Assembly (NCBI RefSeq): GCF_000512695.2
Contig: NZ_AZRW02000013.1
Coordinates: 62,001-126,000 of the forward strand
Length of the DNA stretch: 64,000 nucleotides
From: Pseudomonas sp. QTF5
GTDB lineage: Bacteria; Pseudomonadota; Gammaproteobacteria; Pseudomonadales; Pseudomonadaceae
Direction of reading: 5' to 3'
A program made the position numbers and the translations under genes. A model generated the notes under the pieces. The model was given only the letters and a program-made list of their open reading frames with translations, was not told the DNA's origin and ran no database searches. This document shows positions 26,452 through 35,667 of the stretch, piece after piece; the stretch's first letter is position 1, and each line of letters opens with the position of its first letter.

Positions 26452-27198
26452 CCGGACGGTCAAGCCGAGCACCACGGTGATGAACACCGGGCGAATGAAC
26501 TTCGCACCGCCGCTGATGGCGGTGCGCGCGCCGAAGAAGGCGCCGACCATCACCGACAGGCCCATGCTCAGGCCGATGATCCAGTCCACCTGCCCGGAAA
26601 ATATGAACACCGACAGCGCTGCGATGTTGCTGACGAAGTTCATGCTGCGCGCCACGCCGCTGGCCTTGACCAGGTCGACGGGGTAGAGCAGCAGGCTGCT
26701 GACGGTCCAGAACGCCCCCGTTCCCGGGCCGGCCACGCCGTCGTAGAAGCCGAGGCTGAAGCCTTGGGTCGATTGCCACTTTTTCTTGATCGGTGCGTCG
26801 CTGTCCAGCGGCGCTTTCGGCGTGCCGCCAAACAGCAGGTACAGACCGCAGGCGAAAACGATCACCGGCAGCATCTTGTTCAGCCATTCCGCCGGCAAGT
26901 AATGCGCGACCACGGCGCCGGTGAGGGCGCCGACCAGCGTGCCGACGATGGCGTGCTTCCATTGCCCTGGATGGAACAGCTTGCGCCGGTAGAAAGTAAA
27001 ACTGGCAGTGGCCGAGCCGAAGGTCGAACTGAGCTTGTTGGTACCCAGCACCAGGTGCGGCGGCAGGCCGGCGGTCAGCAGCGCCGGCGTGGTCAACAGA
27101 CCGCCACCGCCGGCGATGGCGTCGATGAAACCGGCAATGAAAGCGACGAGAGCCAGAACGGCCAGGGTAGTGAGGTCAACGCTGAGTTCGAAAGGCAT
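26419..27198 (-). CDS. TSUP-family membrane transporter (YfcA-like), 259 aa
   Basis: Sulfite exporter TauE/SafE (TSUP/DUF81) family. Hydrophobic protein with about eight transmembrane helices. It has the characteristic glycine-rich N-terminal repeat ([20 protein letters not shown]), the [11 protein letters not shown] motif after it, and the second-half counterpart ([19 protein letters not shown], then [12 protein letters not shown]). Substrates of this family include small sulfur-containing or organic anions and cannot be told from the sequence. It is convergent with nudC, with a 33-base overlap of 3' ends. Confidence 0.88.
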   Translation of the reverse strand: MPFELSVDLTTLAVLALVAFIAGFIDAIAGGGGLLTTPALLTAGLPPHLVLGTNKLSSTFGSATASFTFYRRKLFHPGQWKHAIVGTLVGALTGAVVAHYLPAEWLNKMLPVIVFACGLYLLFGGTPKAPLDSDAPIKKKWQSTQGFSLGFYDGVAGPGTGAFWTVSSLLLYPVDLVKASGVARSMNFVSNIAALSVFIFSGQVDWIIGLSMGLSVMVGAFFGARTAISGGAKFIRPVFITVVLGLTVRLAWQHWFSVA

Positions 27199-27560
27199 GG
27201 AATGGGCTTATTCGGCAGGGCGCAGAAGAGGGCTGCGGGGAAGGCCGGTATGTTACCCATATCCAAACTCTGCGGCGACCGGTCTGACCCTTTCGCGGGC
27301 AAGCTTGCTCCTGCAAGGGAAGCGCATGCCAATGTAGCTGGCTTGCCAGCGAAGGCGTCCTGACATTCGACAACAATGTCGCCTGTCACATCGCTTTCGC
27401 TGGCAAGCCAGCTCCTACAGGGGAATGCATTTCAAATGTGGGAGCGGCGGTGCGGCGATTCGACTTGCTCGCGAAGAGGCCATCAAAGACACCAGGAAGA
27501 CCCAAACCGATCCATGGTGTAAGCTCTCGGGTTCTTCGGATTCGACCCTTTGCGAGCCCT
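27199..27560. repeat. Intergenic region with a composite REP cluster (about 27290-27480)
   Basis: The divergent spacer between the TSUP gene and pssA. It holds at least two REP types: a pair TAGCTGGCTTGCCAGCGAAGG / TTCGCTGGCAAGCCAGCTCC at about 27336-27416, and an altered copy at 27438-27477 in which GTGGGAGCGG is separated from CTTGCTCGCGAA by about 16 extra bases. A lone half-copy (TTTCGCGGGCAAGCTTGCTC) lies at about 27292. The pssA promoter is probably between 27480 and 27560. Confidence 0.75.
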
Positions 27561-28904
27561 ATGCCGTCGCTTTTCAAACGCTCTCTGCTGCCTAAACTGC
27601 GCAGTTTTCCGCTGACCGCCGATGCCGTCACCATCCTCTCTGGCGCCGCCGAATTCCGTCGTTGCCTGCTGGAAAAAATCGCTCAGGCCACCCAGCGCAT
27701 CTATATCGTCGCGCTGTACTTGCAAGAGGACGAAGCCGGGCAGGAAATTCTCGATGCCCTGCACGCGGCCAAACGGGTGCGCCCGGAACTGGACGTGGTG
27801 GTGGTCGTCGACTGGCTGCGCGCCCAGCGCGGTTTGATCGGTGCCGGCAAGCAACCGGGCAACTCGGCCTGGTATCAGAAAACGACCCGAACCCACGAAA
27901 GCGAAGTGCCGGTGTACGGTGTGCCGGTGCAAACCCGCGAGCTGTTCGGCGTGCTGCATTTGAAGGGCTTCGTGATCGACGATTGCGTGCTCTACAGCGG
28001 CGCGAGCCTGAATAACGTCTATCTGCACAAATTCGACAAGTACCGCTACGACCGCTATCACCTGCTGCAGAACCACGCGCTGGCCGACTCGATGCAGCAC
28101 CTGATTCAGCACGGTCTGATCGCCTCCAAAGCGGTGCATCGCCTTGACCTGCCGAACCTGCCCACCACCCGAAGCCTGCGCAACGACATCGGCGACCTGC
28201 GCAGCCGCCTCAAACACGCGGCGTACGACACTACGGCGGGCAGCACATTGAAGGGCGATTTATCGGTCAGTCCATTGCTGGGCGTGGGCAAGAACAACCC
28301 GTTGAGTCGGGTGATCTGTGAACTGATCGCCAGCGCCCAACTTCAGCTGACCATCTGCACGCCGTACTTCAATCTGCCGCTGGCGGTGACGCGGGAGATC
28401 AACCGCGCCCTGGCCCGTGGCGTGAAGATCGACATCGTCGTCGGCGACAAAACCGCCAACGACTTCTACATTGCGCCGAGCGAGCCGTTCAAAGTGATTT
28501 CGGCACTGCCGTATCTCTACGAAATCAGCCTGCGTCGCTTCGCCAAGCGTCATCATCGCAACGTCGACAGCGGCCAGTTGAACCTGCATCTGTGGAAGGA
28601 CGGTGACAACACCTACCATCTCAAAGGCATGTGGATCGACCAGCGCTACACGCTGCTGACGGGCAATAACCTTAACCCCCGGGCGTTCCGGCTCGATCTG
28701 GAAAATGCCCTGTTGATAGACGACCCCAAAGGCGAGCTGCTCGAACCGCGTAGCAAGGAACTGGACGAGATTTTCCAGCACACGACCCGTATCGAACGCT
28801 ATCAGGATCTGCAGACACTGCCGGAATATCCGGCGGGCGTGGCAAAATTTCTCAAGCGGGTCAGTCGCGTACGGATCGAGCGGTTGTTGTACCGGATTCT
28901 CTAA
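27561..28904 (+). CDS. pssA: CDP-diacylglycerol--serine O-phosphatidyltransferase PssA, phospholipase D type, 447 aa
   Basis: Makes phosphatidylserine from CDP-diacylglycerol and L-serine, the precursor of phosphatidylethanolamine. Like E. coli PssA (451 aa), it belongs to the phospholipase D superfamily. Both HKD motifs are present: H133-K135-D140 (HLKGFVIDD) followed by SGASLNN, and H353-K355-D360 (HLKGMWIDQ) followed by TGNNLNPRAF. I start it at 27561 because the first 41 codons of the longer frame cover REP sequence and resemble nothing. It is a peripheral, ribosome- or membrane-associated enzyme. A small GC hairpin followed by six T at about 28937-28956 could be its terminator. Confidence 0.92.
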   Translation: MPSLFKRSLLPKLRSFPLTADAVTILSGAAEFRRCLLEKIAQATQRIYIVALYLQEDEAGQEILDALHAAKRVRPELDVVVVVDWLRAQRGLIGAGKQPGNSAWYQKTTRTHESEVPVYGVPVQTRELFGVLHLKGFVIDDCVLYSGASLNNVYLHKFDKYRYDRYHLLQNHALADSMQHLIQHGLIASKAVHRLDLPNLPTTRSLRNDIGDLRSRLKHAAYDTTAGSTLKGDLSVSPLLGVGKNNPLSRVICELIASAQLQLTICTPYFNLPLAVTREINRALARGVKIDIVVGDKTANDFYIAPSEPFKVISALPYLYEISLRRFAKRHHRNVDSGQLNLHLWKDGDNTYHLKGMWIDQRYTLLTGNNLNPRAFRLDLENALLIDDPKGELLEPRSKELDEIFQHTTRIERYQDLQTLPEYPAGVAKFLKRVSRVRIERLLYRIL

Positions 28905-28936
28905 GGCATCCGCTTGCCGAACCTTGCCAATAATCA

Positions 28937-28956
28937 CCGGGTAGAGCGGTTTTTTA
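28937..28956 (+). terminator. Possible weak terminator after pssA
   Basis: A short stem ACCG/CGGT around GGTAGAG followed directly by TTTTTT. The stem has only 4-5 base pairs, so this is a weak candidate. Confidence 0.3.
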
Positions 28957-29019
28957 TAGTTCCTTTCAGGCGCGTCTTCTAGGCTGACGCCGCCGTGCAC
29001 ACGTGCTAAAGGAACTGAA

Positions 29020-32000
29020 TTGATCGTTCTATCTGACCCGACAAATGCCTCCATTCGTACTGCCCCTGCTTCCCCCAAACCCACGGCATTGACAGCGCTG
29101 AGCAACAGGGTTTGCAGCGTTCAATCCAGCCCGCGGCGCCTTGACGTCGCTTCGTCCCCAGCGACGCCTCCCGCCCAAAACAAACACATTCAGATCCCGC
29201 TGTATTACGCGAGACCTACCCGCGACGCAGACCAAATCAAAGACCTGGACTCGTTTAGCGAGATTTGGGGAAGCTTGTATAAACAGCTGACCACTCAGAC
29301 GCTGTCGGAGCGGGACGTACTCGACGTACTCAAAAGCGGCATTTTGCAAAGGCGAGTGGGCAGTAACCTGGCGCCTGTGTTTGTCGATGCAATCATGCGA
29401 TCAGTTCGACCCGTGGGTGATATGACGGTGGCGCGGCTGCGTGAGAGTGTTGACGCCATTTGTCATTTGTCACCAGACAGGTGGGCCGTCCATTTCGGCG
29501 AGCATCTCAATTTCTCCGAGAGCACCGACGGTCCAGGTATGGCTGATTTCATACAGAAGCAGTTGACGAAATCGCGCAAGGACATAGACAAAAAGATCGC
29601 CAGCGGGGTGCTGCTGACAAATGCTCAATGGCACAGCCTCTGCGAAATCATCGAGCAAAGGCCTTTATTGAAAGAACAGCTGGGGCGACGGTTGCAGGAG
29701 CTCGATCCAAGGATGGCGTTCGTTGATGTTGACGACATCCCTCATATCAGGCCATCACTCGATACAGCGCAGTTTTTTCTTAGCAACAGTTTGCAGGTCA
29801 TAAGAGAGCATGCCGTACATGACTCGATACCGGACGCGTACGAGGACAAGATTCGCCAGCTTATGCGCTGCATCACGCAAGCAACCGATTCGACACGGGA
29901 AAACGGATGCAACGAAGGGGAGACAGCACGATTAGAATTCCTGGAGCAGGGCAGAAGCTTTCGATTGCTGAAGGTACTTGAGGAAATCGAGCGCAAGTCT
30001 GACTTCCACGACTCCGTCGTCGCCAGCGGTCCCCGGGTGCCGCAAGGGTTTGCGGGTAAATTGGTGTTTGCGCTCAATCTAGTCAACGTTGTGCAACAAC
30101 TGCCGCCTCCAACAGTTGATCCAGTACCCGAAGCTGCCGCGGATGAGAAACCATCGTTTGCCTCCGATGCAACGGAACAGTTTGAACAGTTCGCCTGGCA
30201 AGCGGATGCCTTGCTGACGGAGATCACGCATATCTTGACGGGATGGAGCCCCGTTGCAGCTAATGATGGTCCTGATCCTCGACCACTGCTCAGGCAACTC
30301 GTCGAGAGCCTGAATGAAATGGATGTAAGAACGCCGTTGCGCGACATTCCGCATTCGTCGTACGGAGCCCCGGGTAATCCATATGCCACAACGACCGCGA
30401 GTCTTACGTCTGGGAACGAGACGCCAGAAGAGGCGGACCTGGAAACGCTGGGCGCCAGATTGGGAACATGGCTGAGCTCGGTCGCCGGTTATCTGGGTGC
30501 AACAGGCGCAACCTTGCTGACCAGTGCCGCGGGGGCGGTTCAACACCATCCTCGTGCTGCCGCAACCGTAGCGCTGGTCGCGATTCATGCAGCGGTGAAT
30601 GAATTTTATGCCCGCTGGTTTCCCGACTCGGCTGGCGCGCAAGCGAAAGCTGTCCATCCGCCTGTCAACCCAGACGCGGAATGGGTCGAGCAACCCGGTT
30701 CGTCCGCCCATGAGTACTCCGCTCACCTGCAAATGTCGAAGCACATGGTCGACATCAGCGGAAACGGATACATCGAAGTCGAATATCCACTCGCAAACTC
30801 TGAAGGTCTGAGTCAAGCGGAACCTGTCGATAAAGGCACACATCGGGTAATTGAAACAGTGATTGACACGGACACCACCTCGCAGGCTGACCGAACGCTG
30901 CAAGCGGCCGTGTTGCTGCAGTTGGAAAGCAACCAGAATACTCCGCTGCCCGTGACCTCAGGCAGCTTGATCGAAGCATCATTCGACCTCTATCGACAAA
31001 CCTTGAACGACGCCAAAGTGCTTGCGTGGTTTGAATCCAAAGGGTTGGTGCTGGACACGTTGATCATTAAACAGAACTCGGTTTCAGGAAACGTCACTCG
31101 GGACGGCGTCAGCGGTGTCCAGACATTCAGTGTGTGGGATACCTCGGGATGGTGGCAGGTCTGCGCGCAAGTGCGCGCTGCCAGCGAATTGCTTGATCCG
31201 ACCAATGTCGGCCTGCCGTATGTCAGTGAAGACCGCAGGCTCATTCCGCGTGATGTCATTCTTGATTTTTATCGCGAGGCGCGGCCCACCTCTGAACAGG
31301 AGGCGAGCGCCATAGCCCAACGCCTGGAATCAGAGGGATGGCCTGAGATCAGCGCCGCTGAAAAAGATGAATTGGACAAAGAAGTAAAGGGCGTCAAGGA
31401 GTTGATGCGAGAGGCCAAGGCACGAGTTCTGCTGACCGGAGAACTCGAAAAGATTGTGGGGCAAAAAACAGACAACGAGATAATTTCATTGTCCGGCCAG
31501 CGCAGTGAGAGTGCTGATAGCTCCCCGCTGGCGCACAAAAGCCTGGCCATACTTCATTATTTAAATGATTTTTTCGAGTTGCCGGAAATGCTGCAAGTTT
31601 GCAACGCCCAAAATCTGGACGGCCGCTCGATGCCGGTCAGGATTAGCGACAACAGGATCCAAGCGCTTATGCAGTCAGGGCATTGGTATGACTTAACGGA
31701 CCTGGTTGAAGAGCAACCTGCTCTGAAAGCTCCCTTCAATGATTTACTGCAAATGGTTAAAGAAACGGGAGGTGCGCTGTACTCGCCGTTGTCTTTCGAC
31801 TTGCAGCAAATACTCGCCTTCGCAGGATTTGGTGCGCCTCAAACCGCGGGTGAAGTTCGTAATGTCATCCGATGGCTGCAAACTTCGTTGCCACCCGCCA
31901 TGCCGTTGGGCGACTTCGGTGCGCAATTGCTGCTGGACACCGGGTCACCGGTGGCGCTGACACCGTCTGACAGGACGAAAATCGTTGACCTGGTCGCCGG

Positions 32001-34311
32001 GTTTCACAACGGTTTCGCGTCGATTATAGACGCGCTGGGCGCCGAACGGCTGCTTCACACAACCGTAGAATACCGCCGCAACAACGCCGATGAGTTGCTC
32101 GGTGAACTGTTTGAAAAAGACCTCGCGGTTTCCTGGGGACACGGGCTGCTGCAGGCGTTGAATTGGTACGGGGCGGATCAGGCGGCTGTGCCGGAGCATT
32201 ACGAGAAGCTGTTGCTGGCAGCGATCAAACTCGCGATCGACCCCGACGCACCCGGCAAGCCTGGAACCATCGCAGGTTATGAAATTTACCAGCCAGCCAA
32301 CCTCGGCCGCGATCTCAAGGTGGTGAGAGCGGAAATTGAATATCAGTTGATCGAACAAAAGGGCGTCAGTGCGCAGGCAGCGCCGCTGATAGCGCACTTG
32401 TTTCTGGCTGACGCAGCGCCGGAGTTTCTGGCGCAGGACGCCGGTGCGCAGATCCTGGTGGGCACCGCGAGCTGGATGACTTTACGGTTGGGCGTTGCCA
32501 TCGCGGAGGCCACCGCGCCGGGATGCTCCAGAGCGATGACGACTGACCAGTTGAGGGGCCTGGCGTTGCTTGCGCCTACAACGGATGATCAGCAACAGCT
32601 GTTCAAGACGTTAGCAGTCGATATTGTGACGACATGGGGGGTGATGAACGGCGTGATTCAACAGCGCGGCGAATCCGCCTATTCACCGCAGGACTATTCA
32701 ACTGCAGCGAGCAAGTTTGCTACCCAACGGGCGGAACTGTCTCAAGCGCTGGATGGATTCAAGCGCGAGCTGGTGACGCGAAAACAACTCGCCACGCTGG
32801 AGCTTGGCAAGGTCTTTTCTCGATTCACACAGGTTCCGATAGATCAATTGATGATCGAAACCTATAAACCTTGGCTGGACGCAAATCCAAATTCAGAAAG
32901 CACTAAAAAATCGCTTGTCGAGGCCTACATGGATGGCGATTTGTTCAAGACCAGTTGGCAGCTGTCAGACGAAACAATCCTGCTGTGGGACGGTGGATTT
33001 GACGGGTGCCTGACAAAGTTGCCTGACTTGAATGCTCTTTTGACGGCATCTGTAGACAGTTTTTTTAACGAAAGAAAGCAAAGCTTCATTACCTCCACCA
33101 AAGCGTTGTTCGCGACTTTGCCACTGGAAGATCGCCAGTGCCTGGAATGGGGGGAGGTGAAGCTGTTCACCCTCCGTGAAGAAACAGGAAAACTCAAGGA
33201 AGACGAAACGCCTTCGATGCGCGCGGCGTTCCGTGGACGACAGGGAACACTATTGCGCTGTGAGTATGGGCAGACAGTAAGTTACTTCGAAGTCTTTCCC
33301 GGTCGCCTGTCAATCATCAAACGGACGGACTTGCCTGATGATCTGCCATTGAACGGCGTCATCAAGATCGAAAAGGCTAAAATCAGCAAGGGCTCATCAG
33401 TCAACGTTGACGTACAACGTGGTACGACACTGCCGTTCGACTTTGCCGCTTACGCGCAAGGGACCGAACCAACAACCGGCGCTCAATCTGAAAAACTTAT
33501 TATCGAACAGCTGGGTCATAGCCTGCCTGGCGGTACAGCGCAACGTAACGTGCAAACCGTTCATGTTCCAGACACCTATTTTTCGAACAAGACGGCGCGG
33601 ATAACCAACGGCATCGTCATCGATAACCTTCTGGAAGGGGAGCAGGAATTTCTGCTGAAAAAGGCGAAAGGGCAGACCACCTCGGAGGAAAACCTGGCGT
33701 ACCGGGAAAAAATCGAGAACTTTTTACTACAGCTGATTCCCTTTGTGGGCTGCACGGATGACTTGAGTTCCGGGGATCGAATCCGCTTCATCAATGGCGC
33801 CTTTGGCTGTTTTGCAGACTTGGTTTCAGGCCTGGGCACCCTCGCTGGCGGGGTGGGTAAGGTTTCCAACGTGCTGAAGTCTGTCGCACCTATCAGTGTC
33901 AAGGTCTTTGAAGCCATGAGAATCACCGGCAACAACATCGTCTCCGTTATAAATCCTCTGGACGGCGTGCCGGACTTGGTGGCCGGCGGAGCACGAGCCC
34001 TACATTCCGTCAGCAGGATAGTGAAAAGCGGGGTGTTCACTTTGACTCAAACGGGCATCGCGCGCCTGCAAACATGCGCAAACCGGCTCAGGGGCTTCTT
34101 TGGAGGGGCGGCCACTGGCGCTGCTTCAATCCAGTTGTCCCACCGCATCAATGCACTGGCCAACGGTGTCGCGGGGACTATCAATGGCACCAGCGTAACC
34201 GCGATCCAGGCAAGCGGAAAATGGTACGCACTGGATAACAACGGCCATCCCATGGGACCACCCATCGAACATTTCATCGCCTTGCCTACGCCCCCCCCGA
34301 GTCGCACTTAG
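29020..34311 (+). CDS. Giant hypothetical protein, possible DUF6543-type effector, 1763 aa
   Basis: Function not recognised. The start is a TTG at 29020 with AAAGGAA 5 bases upstream. There is no Sec signal. The protein is mostly alpha-helical in character. One hydrophobic stretch lies at about residues 480-530 (LSSVAGYLGATGATLLTSAA, then ATVALVAIHAAV). A second glycine-rich hydrophobic region lies at about 1570-1700 (FVGCTDDLSSGDRIRFINGA, then CFADLVSGLGTLAGGVGKVS), preceded by a helical segment (AYREKIENFLLQLIPFVGCT). That C-terminal layout recalls the large Pseudomonas DUF6543/dermonecrotic-toxin-like proteins, in which a similar segment follows the helical body. I see no catalytic motif. 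Its GC content is lower than that of pssA and the AraC gene, which suggests insertion between them. No immunity-like gene follows. Confidence 0.75.
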   Translation: MIVLSDPTNASIRTAPASPKPTALTALSNRVCSVQSSPRRLDVASSPATPPAQNKHIQIPLYYARPTRDADQIKDLDSFSEIWGSLYKQLTTQTLSERDVLDVLKSGILQRRVGSNLAPVFVDAIMRSVRPVGDMTVARLRESVDAICHLSPDRWAVHFGEHLNFSESTDGPGMADFIQKQLTKSRKDIDKKIASGVLLTNAQWHSLCEIIEQRPLLKEQLGRRLQELDPRMAFVDVDDIPHIRPSLDTAQFFLSNSLQVIREHAVHDSIPDAYEDKIRQLMRCITQATDSTRENGCNEGETARLEFLEQGRSFRLLKVLEEIERKSDFHDSVVASGPRVPQGFAGKLVFALNLVNVVQQLPPPTVDPVPEAAADEKPSFASDATEQFEQFAWQADALLTEITHILTGWSPVAANDGPDPRPLLRQLVESLNEMDVRTPLRDIPHSSYGAPGNPYATTTASLTSGNETPEEADLETLGARLGTWLSSVAGYLGATGATLLTSAAGAVQHHPRAAATVALVAIHAAVNEFYARWFPDSAGAQAKAVHPPVNPDAEWVEQPGSSAHEYSAHLQMSKHMVDISGNGYIEVEYPLANSEGLSQAEPVDKGTHRVIETVIDTDTTSQADRTLQAAVLLQLESNQNTPLPVTSGSLIEASFDLYRQTLNDAKVLAWFESKGLVLDTLIIKQNSVSGNVTRDGVSGVQTFSVWDTSGWWQVCAQVRAASELLDPTNVGLPYVSEDRRLIPRDVILDFYREARPTSEQEASAIAQRLESEGWPEISAAEKDELDKEVKGVKELMREAKARVLLTGELEKIVGQKTDNEIISLSGQRSESADSSPLAHKSLAILHYLNDFFELPEMLQVCNAQNLDGRSMPVRISDNRIQALMQSGHWYDLTDLVEEQPALKAPFNDLLQMVKETGGALYSPLSFDLQQILAFAGFGAPQTAGEVRNVIRWLQTSLPPAMPLGDFGAQLLLDTGSPVALTPSDRTKIVDLVAGFHNGFASIIDALGAERLLHTTVEYRRNNADELLGELFEKDLAVSWGHGLLQALNWYGADQAAVPEHYEKLLLAAIKLAIDPDAPGKPGTIAGYEIYQPANLGRDLKVVRAEIEYQLIEQKGVSAQAAPLIAHLFLADAAPEFLAQDAGAQILVGTASWMTLRLGVAIAEATAPGCSRAMTTDQLRGLALLAPTTDDQQQLFKTLAVDIVTTWGVMNGVIQQRGESAYSPQDYSTAASKFATQRAELSQALDGFKRELVTRKQLATLELGKVFSRFTQVPIDQLMIETYKPWLDANPNSESTKKSLVEAYMDGDLFKTSWQLSDETILLWDGGFDGCLTKLPDLNALLTASVDSFFNERKQSFITSTKALFATLPLEDRQCLEWGEVKLFTLREETGKLKEDETPSMRAAFRGRQGTLLRCEYGQTVSYFEVFPGRLSIIKRTDLPDDLPLNGVIKIEKAKISKGSSVNVDVQRGTTLPFDFAAYAQGTEPTTGAQSEKLIIEQLGHSLPGGTAQRNVQTVHVPDTYFSNKTARITNGIVIDNLLEGEQEFLLKKAKGQTTSEENLAYREKIENFLLQLIPFVGCTDDLSSGDRIRFINGAFGCFADLVSGLGTLAGGVGKVSNVLKSVAPISVKVFEAMRITGNNIVSVINPLDGVPDLVAGGARALHSVSRIVKSGVFTLTQTGIARLQTCANRLRGFFGGAATGAASIQLSHRINALANGVAGTINGTSVTAIQASGKWYALDNNGHPMGPPIEHFIALPTPPPSRT

Positions 34312-34374
34312 CATAGAAACGAGAGTGGATTGAGCTACTATGCCCCACACTCAACAACAGGCTTGCCTCGCTCC

Positions 34375-35391
34375 ATGTTGGAAAAAGACACCATCTCCAT
34401 TCACCTGGTCCGTGAAGCGCTGCTGCAAAGCTGCACACCGGGCGTCGCCACCGACGAGGTATTGAACAAGGTCGGCATCGATGCGGCGCTGCTGCAAACG
34501 CCCGCTGCCCGCGTTCCGGCCACCGCTTACGCACGGCTGTGGCGTCTGCTGGCTCGACGCCGTGACGATGAGTTTTTTGGCATGGACCCGCGCCAGCTCA
34601 AATCCGGCAGCCTGGCCTTTCTCTGCCGCTGCGCCATGGTTCAGCCGAGCCTGGCTGCCGGGCTGACCTCGGGCCTGAACTTTCTATCATTAATGCTCGA
34701 ACGCATGCCCGCGCAACTGGTTCGCCAGCAAAGCCTGGCAGAAATCGTCCTGCTGGAGGACGACGAAGACCCGCGCCGCGCCTTCACCTATTTCACTTAC
34801 TGGATGATCGTGCACGGCGTTGCTTGCTGGCTGGCGGGGCGGCGGATACCGATTTTGGCCATTGAGTTGCGTTGCCCGGCGCCGGATTTTTGCGATGACT
34901 ATCGGGTGATGTTCTCCGAGAACCTGCGATTCGACCGGCCGCGCACGCGGATGATTTTCTCGGCCGATTGCCTGGATTTGCCGATCAAACGCAGCCCCGA
35001 AGAGCTCAAGCGCTTCCTCGCCCATGCGCCGGCGAACATTTTGGTCAAGTACCGCGACCCGGAGAGCCTGGCCAGTCGGATCAAGCATGACTTACGGCAA
35101 CTGCCCGCCGAGCACTGGCCGGAAACCGAGGCGCTGGCGCAACGACTGTGCATGTCGGCCTCGACCCTGCGCCGACGCCTGGCCGAAGAGGGTCAGACGT
35201 ATCAAGGCCTCAAGGACAGCGTGCGCAAGGAACTGGCCATCGTCTGGCTGGCCGAGCCTGCCATCAGCTTCGCCGAAATCGCCACCCGTTTAGGGTTTGC
35301 CGATACCAGCTCGTTCTACAAGGCGTTTCGCAAATGGTCGGGGTCCAATCCGGGGCATTATCGGAGTTTGATTCTTAACGAGGCGAGCTGA
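34375..35391 (+). CDS. AraC-family transcriptional regulator, 338 aa
   Basis: Regulator with an N-terminal AraC ligand-binding domain of the Arabinose_bd/OruR type (about residues 20-210: LVREALLQSCTPGVATDEVL, then FGMDPRQLKSGSLAFLCRC). The C-terminal double HTH (about 235-335) contains LAQRLCMSASTLRRRLAEEG and the second-HTH signature ISFAEIATRLGFADTSSFYK with AFRKWSGSNPGHYR. The ATG at 34375 is chosen; an in-frame TTG at 34330 is possible. It lies 276 bases upstream of, and in the same direction as, the acyl-CoA degradation operon. It is therefore the likely activator of that operon, responding to a short- or branched-chain acid. The direct link is inferred from position. Confidence 0.87.
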   Translation: MLEKDTISIHLVREALLQSCTPGVATDEVLNKVGIDAALLQTPAARVPATAYARLWRLLARRRDDEFFGMDPRQLKSGSLAFLCRCAMVQPSLAAGLTSGLNFLSLMLERMPAQLVRQQSLAEIVLLEDDEDPRRAFTYFTYWMIVHGVACWLAGRRIPILAIELRCPAPDFCDDYRVMFSENLRFDRPRTRMIFSADCLDLPIKRSPEELKRFLAHAPANILVKYRDPESLASRIKHDLRQLPAEHWPETEALAQRLCMSASTLRRRLAEEGQTYQGLKDSVRKELAIVWLAEPAISFAEIATRLGFADTSSFYKAFRKWSGSNPGHYRSLILNEAS

Positions 35392-35420
35392 TCCGGAACT
35401 TGTGGTGATTGGTCTGGCGC

Positions 35421-35515
35421 CTTCGCGAGCAAGCCCGCTCCCACAGTGGATTTGTGAAAGGCCGCTAGCGGGAACCAACACAAAACCCATGTGGGAGCGG
35501 GCTTGCTCGCGAAGG
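35421..35515. repeat. REP inverted pair between the AraC gene and the acyl-CoA operon
   Basis: TTCGCGAGCAAGCCCGCTCC and its inverse GGAGCGGGCTTGCTCGCGAA, about 50 bases apart. It lies after the AraC stop and about 150 bases before the next start, and so probably separates the two transcripts. Confidence 0.9.
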
Positions 35516-35667
35516 CGTCCGCCCAGGCGACGCATCCCTTGAACCTTGGCCAAACCAGTCACACAACTTGATAACTTTGACCATTGTCCCGCTCCCCGCG
35601 CAGAGCGAGTATTTCCCTGTTAATTACGGTTCCCCCAACCTAATAAAAATACAGAGGGATTCTGGCA

